Part shown: piece after piece, positions 1 to 9,260 of the stretch
How positions within the stretch are numbered: position 1 is the stretch's first letter
How the letters are laid out: each line of letters begins with the position of its first letter
Assembly: GCF_010384365.1 (NCBI RefSeq)
Contig: NZ_CP048397.1
Span: forward strand, 744,001 to 808,000
Origin: Streptomyces sp. S4.7
Lineage (GTDB): Bacteria; Actinomycetota; Actinomycetes; Streptomycetales; Streptomycetaceae
Length of the DNA: 64,000 bases
Direction of reading: 5' to 3'
Position numbers and translations under genes: made by a program
Notes under the pieces: model-generated
What the model was told of the DNA's origin: nothing
What the model saw: the letters and a program-made list of their open reading frames with translations, nothing else
Database searches by the model: none

Positions 1-2
1 AC

Positions 3-1157
3 TCCGACACCACCACCGCGCTGTGGCGGATGCGGGCCACCGTGCGCGACGCCCCCGGTTCGCTGGCCGCGCTGTGCACCGTCCTCGCCCGCCGCCGGGT
101 GGACATCCTCACGCTCCAGACGCACCCGCTGGCCACCGGCACCGTCGACGAGTTCCTGCTGCGCGCGCCCGCCGCGCTGCCCGCGAGGGAGCTCACCGGC
201 GAGATCTCCCTCGCGGGCGGCGGCGACATCTGGATCGAGCGCGCCGACGCGCACGATCTCGTGGACGCGCCGACCCGGGTCCTCGGTCTGGCCACCCGCA
301 CCGCCCTGGACGCCGCCGAACTGCCCCTGGCCCTGCGCCAGCTACTCGGCCGCTGCACGATCCACTCGCTGCCCGCCGTCTCCCCCACCGGTCGCCCGAC
401 CGGCGAGAGCGCCCCCGTCGAGGGGATCCTGGAGAGCACCACGATGCGGATGCGCGACCCGAACGGCGGCACGATCACCGTCGAGCGCCACCATCTGCCG
501 TTCACACCGACCGAGTTCGCCAGGGCCCGCGCCCTGGTCGAACTCGACGCGCGCCTCGGCCCGCGCGTACCGCGCAGCCGGGACGTCCTGACGCTGCCCG
601 AGGGCAGGATCACCGTGCGCCGCGCCGACCAGAGCGACGTCGACGCGGCGACGGCGATGCACGAGCGCTGCTCCGAGCGCACCCTGGGCCTGCGCTACCA
701 CGGTCCGGTGGGCGACGCGGACCGCTATCTCGACCATCTGCTGAGCCCGCGGCACGGTCGGACACTGAAGGTCCAGACGGCGTCCGGACGCCTCGTCGCG
801 CTCGGCCACCTCCTGTGGGACGGCGACGAGACCGAGGTGGCGCTGATCGTCGAGGACGCCTGGCAGCGGCGCGGCATCGGCTCCGAACTCCTCGGCCGGC
901 TGGTCGCGCTCGCCGTCGAGGCGGGCTGCGCCAGCGTGTACGCCGTCACACAGGCTTCCAACACCGGCATGGTCGCCGCCATGCGCGGGCTCGGTCTGCC
1001 GCTCGACTACCAGATAGAGGGTGGCACGCTGGTCGTCACCGCCCGCCTCAGGGGGACGGACGAGCGGCAGACGCCGGCCTCGGACGAGACACCGTACAGA
1101 GCCGCCTCCGGGACGTCGCACGGCATCCGGCCGGGTGCTACGTACGGGACCCGGTAG
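3..1157 (+). CDS. ACT-domain GNAT N-acetyltransferase (5' end probably outside window)
   Basis: The reading frame is open from base 3. The first in-frame ATG is at 30, but the ACT fold already begins there, so the true start probably lies upstream of the window. Counted from base 30 the protein has 375 residues. Residues 1-75 look like an ACT ligand-binding domain (GSLAALCTVLARRRVDIL). Residues 195-345 look like a GNAT acetyltransferase, with the acetyl-CoA pyrophosphate loop WQRRGIGSELL. ACT-GNAT fusions suggest amino-acid-gated acetylation of a protein or metabolite, which is inference. The C-terminal 35 residues are low-complexity, and the 3' end overlaps the convergent PLP-lyase gene by 20 bp. 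The substrate cannot be read from the sequence. Confidence 0.8.
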   Translation, partial: SDTTTALWRMRATVRDAPGSLAALCTVLARRRVDILTLQTHPLATGTVDEFLLRAPAALPARELTGEISLAGGGDIWIERADAHDLVDAPTRVLGLATRTALDAAELPLALRQLLGRCTIHSLPAVSPTGRPTGESAPVEGILESTTMRMRDPNGGTITVERHHLPFTPTEFARARALVELDARLGPRVPRSRDVLTLPEGRITVRRADQSDVDAATAMHERCSERTLGLRYHGPVGDADRYLDHLLSPRHGRTLKVQTASGRLVALGHLLWDGDETEVALIVEDAWQRRGIGSELLGRLVALAVEAGCASVYAVTQASNTGMVAAMRGLGLPLDYQIEGGTLVVTARLRGTDERQTPASDETPYRAASGTSHGIRPGATYGTR

Positions 1158-2391
1158 GAGGCGCGGTCCGAGGCGCCGTACCGGGTGTCGTAAGGACCCC
1201 GGTACGGGACTCCGGAGATCGCGACTCCCGTCCCGACCCGGCACTGAGCGCCTCGGTCAGATCACGCCACAGGTCCTCGACGTCCTCCAGGCCGACCGAC
1301 ATCCGCAGCAGCCGGTCGCTCACCCCGGCCGACCGGCGGTCCCCCTCGGGCACGATCCGGTGGCTGATGGAGGCCGGGTGCTGGATGAGCGTGTCCACGC
1401 TGCCGAGGCTGACCGCCGGGGTGATCAGACGGACGCCCGCGATCACCTCGTGCGGGTCCCCGTACACCTCGAAGGAGACCATCGCCCCGCCGATGCCCGG
1501 GTAGTACACCCGGGCGATGCGCGGGTCGGTGGCCAGCCTGCGGGCCAGGTCGGCCGCGGTGGCCGAGGCCGCCCGTACCCGCACGGGCAGCGTGGACAGA
1601 CCCCGCAGCAGCAGATAGCCGGCCATCGGGTGCAGGACACCGCCGGTCGCGAACCGCACCTGGCGCAGCTTGCGCGCGAACTCCTCGTCGCACGCGACGA
1701 CTCCGCCGAGGACGTCGCCGTGTCCGCCGAGATACTTCGTGGCACTGTGCAGGACGAGCCGGGCGCCGTGCTCGACGGGCCGTTGCAGCACGGGCGTGGC
1801 GAAGGTGTTGTCGACCAGCAGCGGTATGGAGCCGCAGGCATGGGCGACGGCGGCGATGTCCACCTCTGCGAGGGTCGGGTTCGCGGGGGTCTCGACCATC
1901 ACCAGGCCGGTGTCGGGGCGGATCGCGTCGGCGATGCCGGCCGGATCGGTCCATGTCACCTCCGTACCGAGGAGACCGGCGGTCAGCAGGTGGTCGCTGC
2001 ATCCGTAAAGAGGCCGTACCGCGACGACATGGCGCAGCCCCAGGCCGGACCGTACGAGCAGGACGGCGGTGAGCGCCGCCATGCCGCTGGCGAAGGCCAC
2101 CGCGCTCTCGGTGCCCTCCAGACGGGCGAGCGCCGTCTCGAAGCGGGCCGTCGTCGGGTTGTCCAGGCGGGCGTACACGGGCGGGCCCTCGGGGCGGGCG
2201 CCCGTGGTGGCGAACTCGTCGATCCGCGCCGCTTCGTCACGGGTGTCGTAGGAGGGGTAGGTCGTCGACAGATCGATCGGCGCCGCGTGCACACCGAGCC
2301 GCGCGAGATCCTCGCGGCCCGCGTGCACGGCCTCGGTCGCCAGCGCCCGGGGAAGGGCCGCGGACAGGGGTAGGGCTACGGGTTCGCTCAT
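1138..2391 (-). CDS. Cys/Met metabolism PLP-dependent lyase (cystathionine or methionine gamma-lyase-like)
   Basis: The 417-residue protein belongs to the trans-sulfuration family of fold-type I PLP enzymes. It shows the phosphate-binding YARLDNPT segment, the DNTFATP motif with the PLP-ring aspartate, and the Schiff-base lysine in SATKYLGGHGD. These enzymes cleave or exchange side chains of cystathionine, methionine or homoserine esters; the exact substrate is not decidable by eye. I chose the ATG at 2391 (MSEPVALP). An in-frame ATG at 2415 is possible, and neither has a convincing ribosome site. The gene is divergent from an Lrp/AsnC regulator 83 bp away, which is the usual pairing for amino-acid-responsive lyases. 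The last 35 residues are low-complexity and may reflect 3' read-through. Confidence 0.85.
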   Translation of the reverse strand: MSEPVALPLSAALPRALATEAVHAGREDLARLGVHAAPIDLSTTYPSYDTRDEAARIDEFATTGARPEGPPVYARLDNPTTARFETALARLEGTESAVAFASGMAALTAVLLVRSGLGLRHVVAVRPLYGCSDHLLTAGLLGTEVTWTDPAGIADAIRPDTGLVMVETPANPTLAEVDIAAVAHACGSIPLLVDNTFATPVLQRPVEHGARLVLHSATKYLGGHGDVLGGVVACDEEFARKLRQVRFATGGVLHPMAGYLLLRGLSTLPVRVRAASATAADLARRLATDPRIARVYYPGIGGAMVSFEVYGDPHEVIAGVRLITPAVSLGSVDTLIQHPASISHRIVPEGDRRSAGVSDRLLRMSVGLEDVEDLWRDLTEALSAGSGRESRSPESRTGVLTTPGTAPRTAPPTGSRT

Positions 2392-2429
2392 GCCACCGGC
2401 ATCCAGGGAGTCCATGGAGGCACTCTGAA

Positions 2430-2477
2430 CATCCGGCGGGAATCTTGGGCAGTGCCCCGTGTTACGTTCGCCGGATG
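2430..2477. promoter_or_regulatory. Inverted repeat between PLP lyase and Lrp gene, candidate Lrp operator
   Basis: The arms catccggcg (2430-2438) and cgccggatg (2469-2477) are perfect 9-bp inverted repeats in the divergent control region. The right arm covers the lrp start codon. Lrp-type proteins commonly autoregulate and control a divergent neighbour, so this is a plausible operator. That role is inferred from position only. Confidence 0.4.
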
Positions 2478-2975
2478 AGTGAGTCAGTCGTACTGGACAC
2501 GGTCGACCTGCACATATTGCGCCTGTTGCAGAACGACGCACGGACCACCTACCGGGAGATCGCCGCCGAGGTCGGCGTCGCCGCGTCGACCTGTCTGGAC
2601 CGGGTGGCCAGACTTCGCCGCTCCGGGGTGATCCTGGGGCACCAGCTGCGCCTCGATCCGGCCAAACTCGGCCGTGGCCTCCAGGCGTTGCTGTCCGTGC
2701 AGGTCCGGCCACACCGGCGCGAGCTGATCAAGCCGTTCGTGGAGCGGATCCGGGGCCTGCCGGAGTCCCGCTCGCTCTTCCATCTGACCGGGCCGGACGA
2801 CTATCTGGTCCTTGTGGCGGTGGCCGACACGGCGGATCTCCAGCGGCTCGTGGTGGACGAGTTCACCTCACGGCCGGAAGTCGCCCGTGTCGAGACCCGG
2901 TTGGTCTTCCAACAGTGGGACTGCGGTCCCCTTATGCCGCCTTCATCAGCCATTCCACCGGCAACGCGGTCCTGA
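2475..2975 (+). CDS. Lrp/AsnC family transcriptional regulator
   Basis: The 166-residue protein has an N-terminal winged helix-turn-helix (residues 8-55, with LLQNDARTTYREIAAEVGVA) and a C-terminal RAM/ACT-like ligand-binding domain (residues 70-150, with LTGPDDYLVLVAV). The ATG at 2475 gives the canonical Lrp length; an upstream in-frame ATG at 2445 is less likely. It is transcribed divergently from the PLP-dependent Cys/Met lyase and probably controls it in response to an amino acid. An inverted repeat spans the intergenic region. Confidence 0.92.
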   Translation: MSESVVLDTVDLHILRLLQNDARTTYREIAAEVGVAASTCLDRVARLRRSGVILGHQLRLDPAKLGRGLQALLSVQVRPHRRELIKPFVERIRGLPESRSLFHLTGPDDYLVLVAVADTADLQRLVVDEFTSRPEVARVETRLVFQQWDCGPLMPPSSAIPPATRS

Positions 2976-3016
2976 AGTAGGGTGACGCGCGGTCCTCCCT
3001 CGGAGAGGATGTCGCC

Positions 3017-4699
3017 ATGCCAGACACTTCCAGCAGCGCGCTGCCCCGCCAGGTCGCCGACGCCTATGTCGACGCACTCATCGAACTCGATCCGATCACC
3101 GGTACCTTCCTGGGCGTCGCGGCGAGCTCCGGCCGCCTGCCCGATTTCTCACCGGCCGGAGCGCGAGAGGTCGCCGACCTCGCCCGCGCGACCCTCGCCA
3201 AGCTCGACATCGCGACGAAGCTGCCGGGAGCCGACAACGACCAGGAGCGGCGCTGCGCCAGGCTGCTCCGTGAACGGCTGACCGCCGAACTCGCCGTCCA
3301 CGACGCCGAGGAGAACCTGCGCGCCGTCAGCAACATCCACTCCCCCGCCCACCACATCCGCGACATCTTCACCGTGACGCCGACCGAGACGGACGAGGAC
3401 TGGGCGGCTGTGGCCCAGCGCCTGCGCGCCGTACCGGCCGCGCTGAGCGGGTTCCGCGAGTCGCTGGCCCTCGGTCTGGAACGGAATCTGCTCGGCGGGC
3501 CCCGTCCGACCGCGACGTTCGTCGGCCAGCTCACGGAGTGGGCGGGCGACGGCAGCGGCTGGTTCGACGAGTTCGCGGCTTCCGGCCCCGACTCGCTCCG
3601 TACGGAGCTGGACGCGGCGGCGGCCGAGGCCACCGGCGCCGTCGCCGCACTGCGCGACTGGATGCGCGACGTGTACGCGCCGGCCGTCGCGGGCGCGCCC
3701 GACACGGTGGGCCGTGAGCGCTACGCCCGCTGGTCGCGCTACTTCAACGGCACGGACCTCGATCTCGACGAGGCGTACGCCTACGGCTGGTCCGAGTACC
3801 ACCGGCTGCGCGCCGAGATGACCACGGAGGCCGCGAAGATCCTCCCCGGCGCGACCCCCTGGGAGGCGCTGGCCCATCTCGACGAGCACGGGGAGCACAT
3901 CGAGGGCGTCGAGGAGGTGCGCAAGTGGCTCCAGGCGCTGATGGACGAGGCCATCGAGGCGCTGGACGGCACCCACTTCGAACTCGCCGACCGGGTACGG
4001 AAGGTGGAGTCGCGTATCGCCCCGGCGGGCGGCGCGGCGGCGCCGTACTACACCGGCCCGTCGGAGGACTTCTCGCGCCCCGGCACCACCTGGCTGCCGA
4101 CGATGGGCGAGACGCGCTTCCCGGTGTACGACCTGGTGTCGACCTGGTACCACGAGGGTGTCCCCGGCCATCACCTCCAGATCGCGCAGTGGACCCATGT
4201 CGCCGACCAGCTCTCGCGCTACCAGGCGTCCGTGGGCGGTGTCAGCGCGAACGCCGAGGGCTGGGCGCTGTACGCGGAGCGGCTGATGGACGAGCTGGGC
4301 TTCCTGCCCGACGCGGAGCGCAGGCTCGGCTATCTGGACGCGCAGATGATGCGTGCCTGCCGGGTGATCGTGGACATCGGGATGCATCTGGAGCTGGAGA
4401 TCCCGGCGGACTCGCCGTTCCACCCGGGTGAGCGCTGGACACCCGCTCTGGCGCAGGAGTTCTTCGGGAACCACAGCGGCAGGCCGGCGGACTTCGTGGA
4501 GAGCGAGCTGACCCGCTATCTGTCGATGCCGGCCCAGGCGATCGGCTACAAGCTGGGCGAACGGGCGTGGCTGCTGGGCCGGGCGAACGCGCGCAAGCGG
4601 CACGGCGACGCGTTCGACGCGAAGGCGTGGCACATGGCGGCCCTGTCGCAGGGCTCGCTGGGGCTGGACGATCTGGTGGACGAGCTGTCCAAGCTCTGA
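3017..4699 (+). CDS. DUF885 family putative metallopeptidase
   Basis: The 560-residue protein has the length and organisation of DUF885 proteins, which are common in Streptomyces and are related to M2/M3-like zinc peptidases. A zinc-site-like HEGVPGHH follows WY near residue 380, and a conserved downstream NAEGWALYAERLMDE would supply the second-half glutamate ligand. There is no signal peptide, so it is probably cytoplasmic. It follows the Lrp gene by 41 bp on the same strand but has its own strong terminator immediately after the stop codon. Substrate and physiological role are unknown. Confidence 0.88.
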   Translation: MPDTSSSALPRQVADAYVDALIELDPITGTFLGVAASSGRLPDFSPAGAREVADLARATLAKLDIATKLPGADNDQERRCARLLRERLTAELAVHDAEENLRAVSNIHSPAHHIRDIFTVTPTETDEDWAAVAQRLRAVPAALSGFRESLALGLERNLLGGPRPTATFVGQLTEWAGDGSGWFDEFAASGPDSLRTELDAAAAEATGAVAALRDWMRDVYAPAVAGAPDTVGRERYARWSRYFNGTDLDLDEAYAYGWSEYHRLRAEMTTEAAKILPGATPWEALAHLDEHGEHIEGVEEVRKWLQALMDEAIEALDGTHFELADRVRKVESRIAPAGGAAAPYYTGPSEDFSRPGTTWLPTMGETRFPVYDLVSTWYHEGVPGHHLQIAQWTHVADQLSRYQASVGGVSANAEGWALYAERLMDELGFLPDAERRLGYLDAQMMRACRVIVDIGMHLELEIPADSPFHPGERWTPALAQEFFGNHSGRPADFVESELTRYLSMPAQAIGYKLGERAWLLGRANARKRHGDAFDAKAWHMAALSQGSLGLDDLVDELSKL

Positions 4700-4700
4700 A

Positions 4701-4736
4701 GGGCGGCGCCCGGCGTGCTGACGCCGGGCGCCGCCC
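4701..4736 (+). terminator. Strong hairpin terminator after DUF885 gene
   Basis: A perfect 16-bp GC-rich stem (4701-4716 with 4721-4736) and a GCTG tetraloop begin one base after the stop codon at 4699. There is no U-tract, as is common for Streptomyces terminators. Confidence 0.85.
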
Positions 4737-4820
4737 CCGGACCGCCGGTCCGGGGCGCTCGGCCGGGCGCCCCGGACGGGCGTCGAGGACACCGCCCGGG
4801 GCGTGTCCGGAAACTCCCGC

Positions 4821-5190
4821 CTGGCCCACGGCGGCCGGTGCGGTGCATCGCAAGGCGGAGGACCGGAGCGGTGGATGGACCGGCCGCACTCGGCCGACTC
4901 CGACAACGCTGGGGGGCACCTCCCGGGCCCCTTAGGGGGGGAGAGGTGCCGTGCCAGGCGTCGCGGGCAGGGCGCGACTTCGAAAACACGGCCTGGGTCC
5001 TGTCCGGCGGATCTTCGGGGATTGGCCCGGGCCCGCCGCGGAGCGGCTGGTGTCACGTGGTGCGGTGCCTCGCAAGGCGGAGGATCGTGCTCGTACTGGA
5101 TGGACCCGGCCGACTCCCACAACGCAGGGCGCACCTCCCGTGCGCCCCTCGGGGACTACGGGGCAGAGGTGCCGTGCCAGGCGTCGCGGG
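4821..5190. repeat. Two copies of a dispersed Streptomyces intergenic repeat (DAWHGT-encoding type)
   Basis: Copy 1 runs from about 4836 to 4967 and copy 2 from about 5061 to 5190. Both contain tgcggtgc-tcgcaaggcggag near the left end, ccgactcc-acaacgc in the middle, and gaggtgccgtgccaggcgtc followed by gcggg at the right end. A 20-bp inverted repeat with one mismatch brackets copy 2 (5001-5020 with 5192-5211). I recognise this as an element seen repeatedly between Streptomyces genes. Read on the minus strand it encodes ARDAWHGTS, which is why unrelated proteins sometimes end in that string. Its function is unknown to me. The 456 bp from 4700 to 5155 hold no other gene. Confidence 0.75.
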
Positions 5191-6170
5191 CCCCCGAGGA
5201 TCCGCCGGACAAGGCCTGGCGGCCCGGCTCATCGGCCGGGGCCGGGCGTGGGTCCGCCGGGCGTTCGTGGGGCCAGGGGCCGCCCGGGACGGGGGTGAAG
5301 TGTTCCCCGCTCAGCAGGAAACCGCCCTCCGAGTTGATGACCTGGCCGGTGATCCACTCGGCCTCGTCCGTGGCGAGCCACGCGATCAGCCTCGCCGGGT
5401 CGTCCGGCATCCCCCACCGTCCGGCCGGGAACATCCCGGCGATCTTGTCGTACGCCTCGCCGGTGAGGTAATCCGTGTCCACGGGGCCGGGGTTGACGGT
5501 GTTGACCGTGATCCCCATGCCGCCCAGTGACGCGGCCAGGGTGTGGGTGGCCGAGGCGAGGGCGCCCTTGGAGAGGCTGTAGGCGATCTCCTCGGGCATA
5601 CCGGCGCGCAGATCCTGGCCGGAGGTCATCATCATAATGCGGCTGCCGCGCCGGATACGGACCGGATGGGCGGCCCGCAGCTTGGCGTACGCCTGGATCA
5701 GCAGGATCACGGAGCGCGTGTTGGTCGCCCAGTGCGCGTCGAGCAGTTCCGCGTCGATCTCCTTGAGGCTGCCGTCCGAGCCGTCGAGGGGCGTGGTTGG
5801 CCACCAGGATGTCGACCACGCCGCCGAGCGCCTCGCTCGCCGCCGCGAAGACCCGGGCCGGGCCTTCGGGGTCGGAGAGATCGCCGGGCCCGTGCACGAC
5901 TTGGGCGCTGGGATACCCGAGGGCTTCGCGCACGCCCGCCGCGACGCCTTCGGGGCCGTCGGGATCCGCGCCCCGGGGCTGGGTCCGGTCGTGCGGCACA
6001 TGGTGGTGGAGGTAGATGCTCGCGCCGTACGCGGCCAGCCGGCGGGCGACCGCGTCACCGATGCCGCCGCGCCTGCTGGCACCGGTGACGAGGGCTGTAC
6101 GACCCCGCAGGGGCATGTACTCGCGGCGGAGAGATTCGGCGCTGGGCTCGGGGAGTTGAGGCGTGGTCAT
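5156..6170 (-). pseudogene. SDR-family oxidoreductase, frameshifted near 5788-5791
   Basis: The N-terminal half is read from the ATG at 6170: a Rossmann nucleotide site TALVTGASRRGGIGDAVARR, then VVDILVANHAP. The C-terminal half is in another frame: SLKEIDAELLDAHWATNTRS, a YSLSKGALA active-site YxxxK, and a GWITGQ-like end (EWITGQVINSEGGF). The junction is a run of four G (5788-5791). Removing one base restores a continuous protein, so this is either a one-base insertion or a sequencing error. The C-terminus continues past the normal SDR end for about 45 residues and finishes ARDAWHGTSAP inside the dispersed repeat. Probable activity is NAD(P)-dependent 3-oxoacyl or sugar alcohol oxidoreduction; the substrate is unknown. 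Confidence 0.75.
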
Positions 6171-6236
6171 CCATGATGGTCGGCCGTACGGCGTGTGTCA
6201 TACGGATTGCGGGGGGCCAGGTCCTGTCCGGCGTAC

Positions 6237-9200
6237 TCAGCCGTCGGCGCCGCCCGTCCGCAGACCGACCGTCGAGCCCCGGCGGGACTTCGTCACCTCC
6301 AGCTGGGTCGGGATCCGGCGGCGGAGGTCCGCGACATGGCTGACTATGCCGACGCTGCGGTCGCGTTCGCGCAGCGAGTCCAGCACGTCCAGGACCTCGT
6401 CCAGCGTCTGGTCGTCCAGACTGCCGAACCCCTCGTCGATGAAGAGGGTGTCCAGACGGGCGCCGCCCGCCTCGTCGGTGACGACGTCGGCGAGGCCCAG
6501 CGCGAGGGCGAGGGAGACGAAGAACGTCTCCCCGCCGGACAGGGTCGCCGTGTCCCGCGCGCTGCCCGTCCAGGAGTCGACCACGTGAAGTCCGAGCCCG
6601 GACCGTTTGCCGCCGCCGCTCCTCGCGTCCGAGTGGACCAGGGTGTAGCGGCCCGAGGACATGCGCAGCAGCCGCGCGGTGGCCGCCTCCGCGACCTGTT
6701 CGAGCCGGGCGGCCAGGACGTACGACTCGAGGCGCATCTTGCGGTCGTTGTCGGTGGAGGTGCCCGCGGTGAGCGCGGCGAGGCGGGCCACCCGCTCGTA
6801 CTCCGTACGGAGCGGGCCGAGGCGCCGTACCTCCTCCTCGGCCCGGCGGGAGAGCCTGGCCAGCTCGCCGGCGCGCTCGCGGGCGCCCGTCAGCGCCGAG
6901 GACGCGTCGCGCAGGGCGGTCTCGGCCGCCTCGTAGGACATCAGCGCCGTGTCGAGCCGGGCGGGCGGGTCCTGCGCCGCGTCGCGCGCGTCCGGCTCGG
7001 CGAGCCGGTCGGCGACGGTGGCGGCCTCGGCCTGCCAGTCGTCCATCCGGTGGGTCAGGTGGCGCTGCTCCGGGCCGGACAACAGGGCCGCCGCCGCCTC
7101 GCGCGGTGTTTCGAATCCCGCGCGGAACGCGGCGTCCGCGAGCCGCCCGTCCGCGTCCTTCAGGCGCTGGGCCGTGGTGTCGAAGTCCCGTACCGCGTCG
7201 GCCGCTTCGGCGAGCAGCCGGGCCCTGTTCGCCAGCCGTTCGGCGTGCTCGGCGACGGTGGAGGCGTCACCGCGGGCGCGGACCAGTTCCGATTCGAGGC
7301 CGGTCTGTTCGTGGTCGAGCGCCTCGCGCCGTGACGTGCGGGCCGCGACGCGGTTCTCGGCGGACCGCTGCGCGGCGAGCCGGTCCTCGCGCTCCCGTTC
7401 GGCGCGGGCCAGCGCCTCACGGGCGGCGTGGGTGCCGGCGGCGAGGCGGTGCGCCGCCGTGTGCTCGCGGCCCAGGCGCTCGGTGAGCGCGACCAGTTCG
7501 GCGACGGTCGAACCGCCGGCCGCCGATCGTGCCGCCGCGTACTCCTCCCGTACGGAGGCGTGGTCGCGCTCGGCCTCCGTGACGGCCGCCTCGGCTCTGC
7601 GGGAGGCGGCGAACGCGGCGTCCTCCGAGGCCTGGTCGACCTGGCCCGCCCCGGCCCGCGCGGGCGCCGGATGGTCGGCGGAGCCGCAGACGGCGCAGGG
7701 CTCCCCCGCCACGAGCCGGGCGGCGAGTTCGGCGGCGATACCGCGCAGCCGTCGCTCGCGCAGGTCCAGCCAGCTCTCCTTGGCGTCGTTGGCGCGCTCG
7801 CGGGCGGTGTTCAGGAGGCGCTGCGACGCGGCGGCCCGTGCGTCGAGCGCGTCGCGCGCGCGGGCCGCTTCGAGCTGCGCGCGGGCCGGTTCGAGCTGTC
7901 CCGCGAGCTGTTCGGCGCGGGTCGCCGCCTCCTGGGACGTCTCGACGCGTTCCTGGTGTCCCCGGCGGGCGGCGTCCCAGCCGGTGAGCCAGCCGGCGGC
8001 ATCGGCCAGCAGTTCCTCGTCCGCGCGGGCCTGGCGGTCCAGTTCGGCCCGTTCACGGCTGATCTCCGCGCTGCGCCGCTCGGCGCCCCGGGCGGCGTCG
8101 ACCCGGCCCAGCTCCGCCAGCATCTTCCGTTCCAGCGCGGAGAGATGGTCGGCGCCTGTGTCGGTCAGTTCGGCGGGGAGCCGGGCGCGTGCCCGGTCGA
8201 GAGCGGCGGCGGCGGTGCGGTGCGCGCGCTCGGCGTCGTCGCGCAGGGCGAGCGCGGGGGCGACCCGGTCCGCTTTGCGGGCCCGCTCCAGCGCGGCCCG
8301 CGCCGCCTCGTATTCGGGGCGGCGGGCTTCGAGGGCGTCGGCGCGCCGGCGTCCGTCGGCGAACCGCTGTTGCAGCCGCGCCAGTTCGCGCGCGCCGTCG
8401 AGCCGCCGGCGTGCGGCGGCCTGCCTGCTCTCGGCTCCCGCGAGGGCGGACTCGGCGATGTCGCGGCGCTCGCGGGCCGTGGAGCGGGCGACGGCGGCCC
8501 ATTCCAGGACGGCGGGCGCGAGGCCCGGATCGCCGGGCTGCCGTGCGGGCAGCGGCTGTTCGATGCCCCCGCGCGCCGCCCCGGCGATGCGCTGCCCGAT
8601 GTCGAGCAGCCGCTGATCGCCTTCCCGGACCTGCTGTTCGGCGCCCCGGCGCAGTTCGGCGAGCCGCTCCTCCACGGCGGCGAACCGGCGGGTGTCGAAG
8701 AGGCGGCCGAGGAGTCTGCCGCGTGCCTCGGCGTCGGCGCGCAGGAAGCGCGCGAAGTCGCCCTGCGGCAGGAGCACCACCTGGCAGAACTGCTCCCGGC
8801 TCATTCCGAGGAGCTGACCGATCTCCTCGCCGATCTCCTGGTGGGAGCGGCTCAGGGCGCGCCAGTCGCCGCTCGCGGGGTCGCGCTCCCGCAGCCCGCT
8901 GCGGGCCTTCTCGACGGTGACGCCGGTGCCGCGCTTCTTGGGACGTGTCTGCGCGGGGCTGCGGGTGATCTCCAGCCGCCGTCCGCCGACGGTCAGTTCG
9001 AGGCACACCTCCGTGTACGTGTCCGCGTTGGCGTGGTCGCTGCGCAGGGAGGCGTCCTTGGTGGCGCCGCCCTTGATCTGGCGGGCGCCCGGCACGGCGT
9101 CGTACAGCGCGTAGCAGACGGCGTCGAGCACCGAGGTCTTCCCGGCGCCGGTCGCTCCGTGCAGCAGGAAGATCCCCCCGGCGCACAGTGCGTCGAAGTC

Positions 9201-9260
9201 GACCTCCTGGGTGTCGGCGAAGGGACCGAAGGCGGTGACGGTCAGCCGGTGCAGTCTCAT
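6237..9260 (-). CDS. sbcC: Exonuclease subunit SbcC (SMC-like ATPase with zinc hook)
   Basis: The 1007-residue protein has the SMC/Rad50 layout. A Walker A GATGAGKTS lies near residue 35. Long coiled coils follow, interrupted by a CxxC zinc hook (EPCAVCGSADHPAP) near residue 522. The ABC signature LSGGETFFVSLALALGLADV is near residue 906 and the Walker B LFIDEGFGSLD near residue 937. With SbcD it forms an ATP-dependent nuclease that opens DNA hairpins and processes blocked double-strand ends in the cytoplasm. The ATG at 9260 overlaps the sbcD stop codon by 4 bp (ATGA), so translation is coupled; longer upstream frames are out of frame within sbcD. Confidence 0.96.
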   Translation of the reverse strand: MRLHRLTVTAFGPFADTQEVDFDALCAGGIFLLHGATGAGKTSVLDAVCYALYDAVPGARQIKGGATKDASLRSDHANADTYTEVCLELTVGGRRLEITRSPAQTRPKKRGTGVTVEKARSGLRERDPASGDWRALSRSHQEIGEEIGQLLGMSREQFCQVVLLPQGDFARFLRADAEARGRLLGRLFDTRRFAAVEERLAELRRGAEQQVREGDQRLLDIGQRIAGAARGGIEQPLPARQPGDPGLAPAVLEWAAVARSTARERRDIAESALAGAESRQAAARRRLDGARELARLQQRFADGRRRADALEARRPEYEAARAALERARKADRVAPALALRDDAERAHRTAAAALDRARARLPAELTDTGADHLSALERKMLAELGRVDAARGAERRSAEISRERAELDRQARADEELLADAAGWLTGWDAARRGHQERVETSQEAATRAEQLAGQLEPARAQLEAARARDALDARAAASQRLLNTARERANDAKESWLDLRERRLRGIAAELAARLVAGEPCAVCGSADHPAPARAGAGQVDQASEDAAFAASRRAEAAVTEAERDHASVREEYAAARSAAGGSTVAELVALTERLGREHTAAHRLAAGTHAAREALARAEREREDRLAAQRSAENRVAARTSRREALDHEQTGLESELVRARGDASTVAEHAERLANRARLLAEAADAVRDFDTTAQRLKDADGRLADAAFRAGFETPREAAAALLSGPEQRHLTHRMDDWQAEAATVADRLAEPDARDAAQDPPARLDTALMSYEAAETALRDASSALTGARERAGELARLSRRAEEEVRRLGPLRTEYERVARLAALTAGTSTDNDRKMRLESYVLAARLEQVAEAATARLLRMSSGRYTLVHSDARSGGGKRSGLGLHVVDSWTGSARDTATLSGGETFFVSLALALGLADVVTDEAGGARLDTLFIDEGFGSLDDQTLDEVLDVLDSLRERDRSVGIVSHVADLRRRIPTQLEVTKSRRGSTVGLRTGGADG

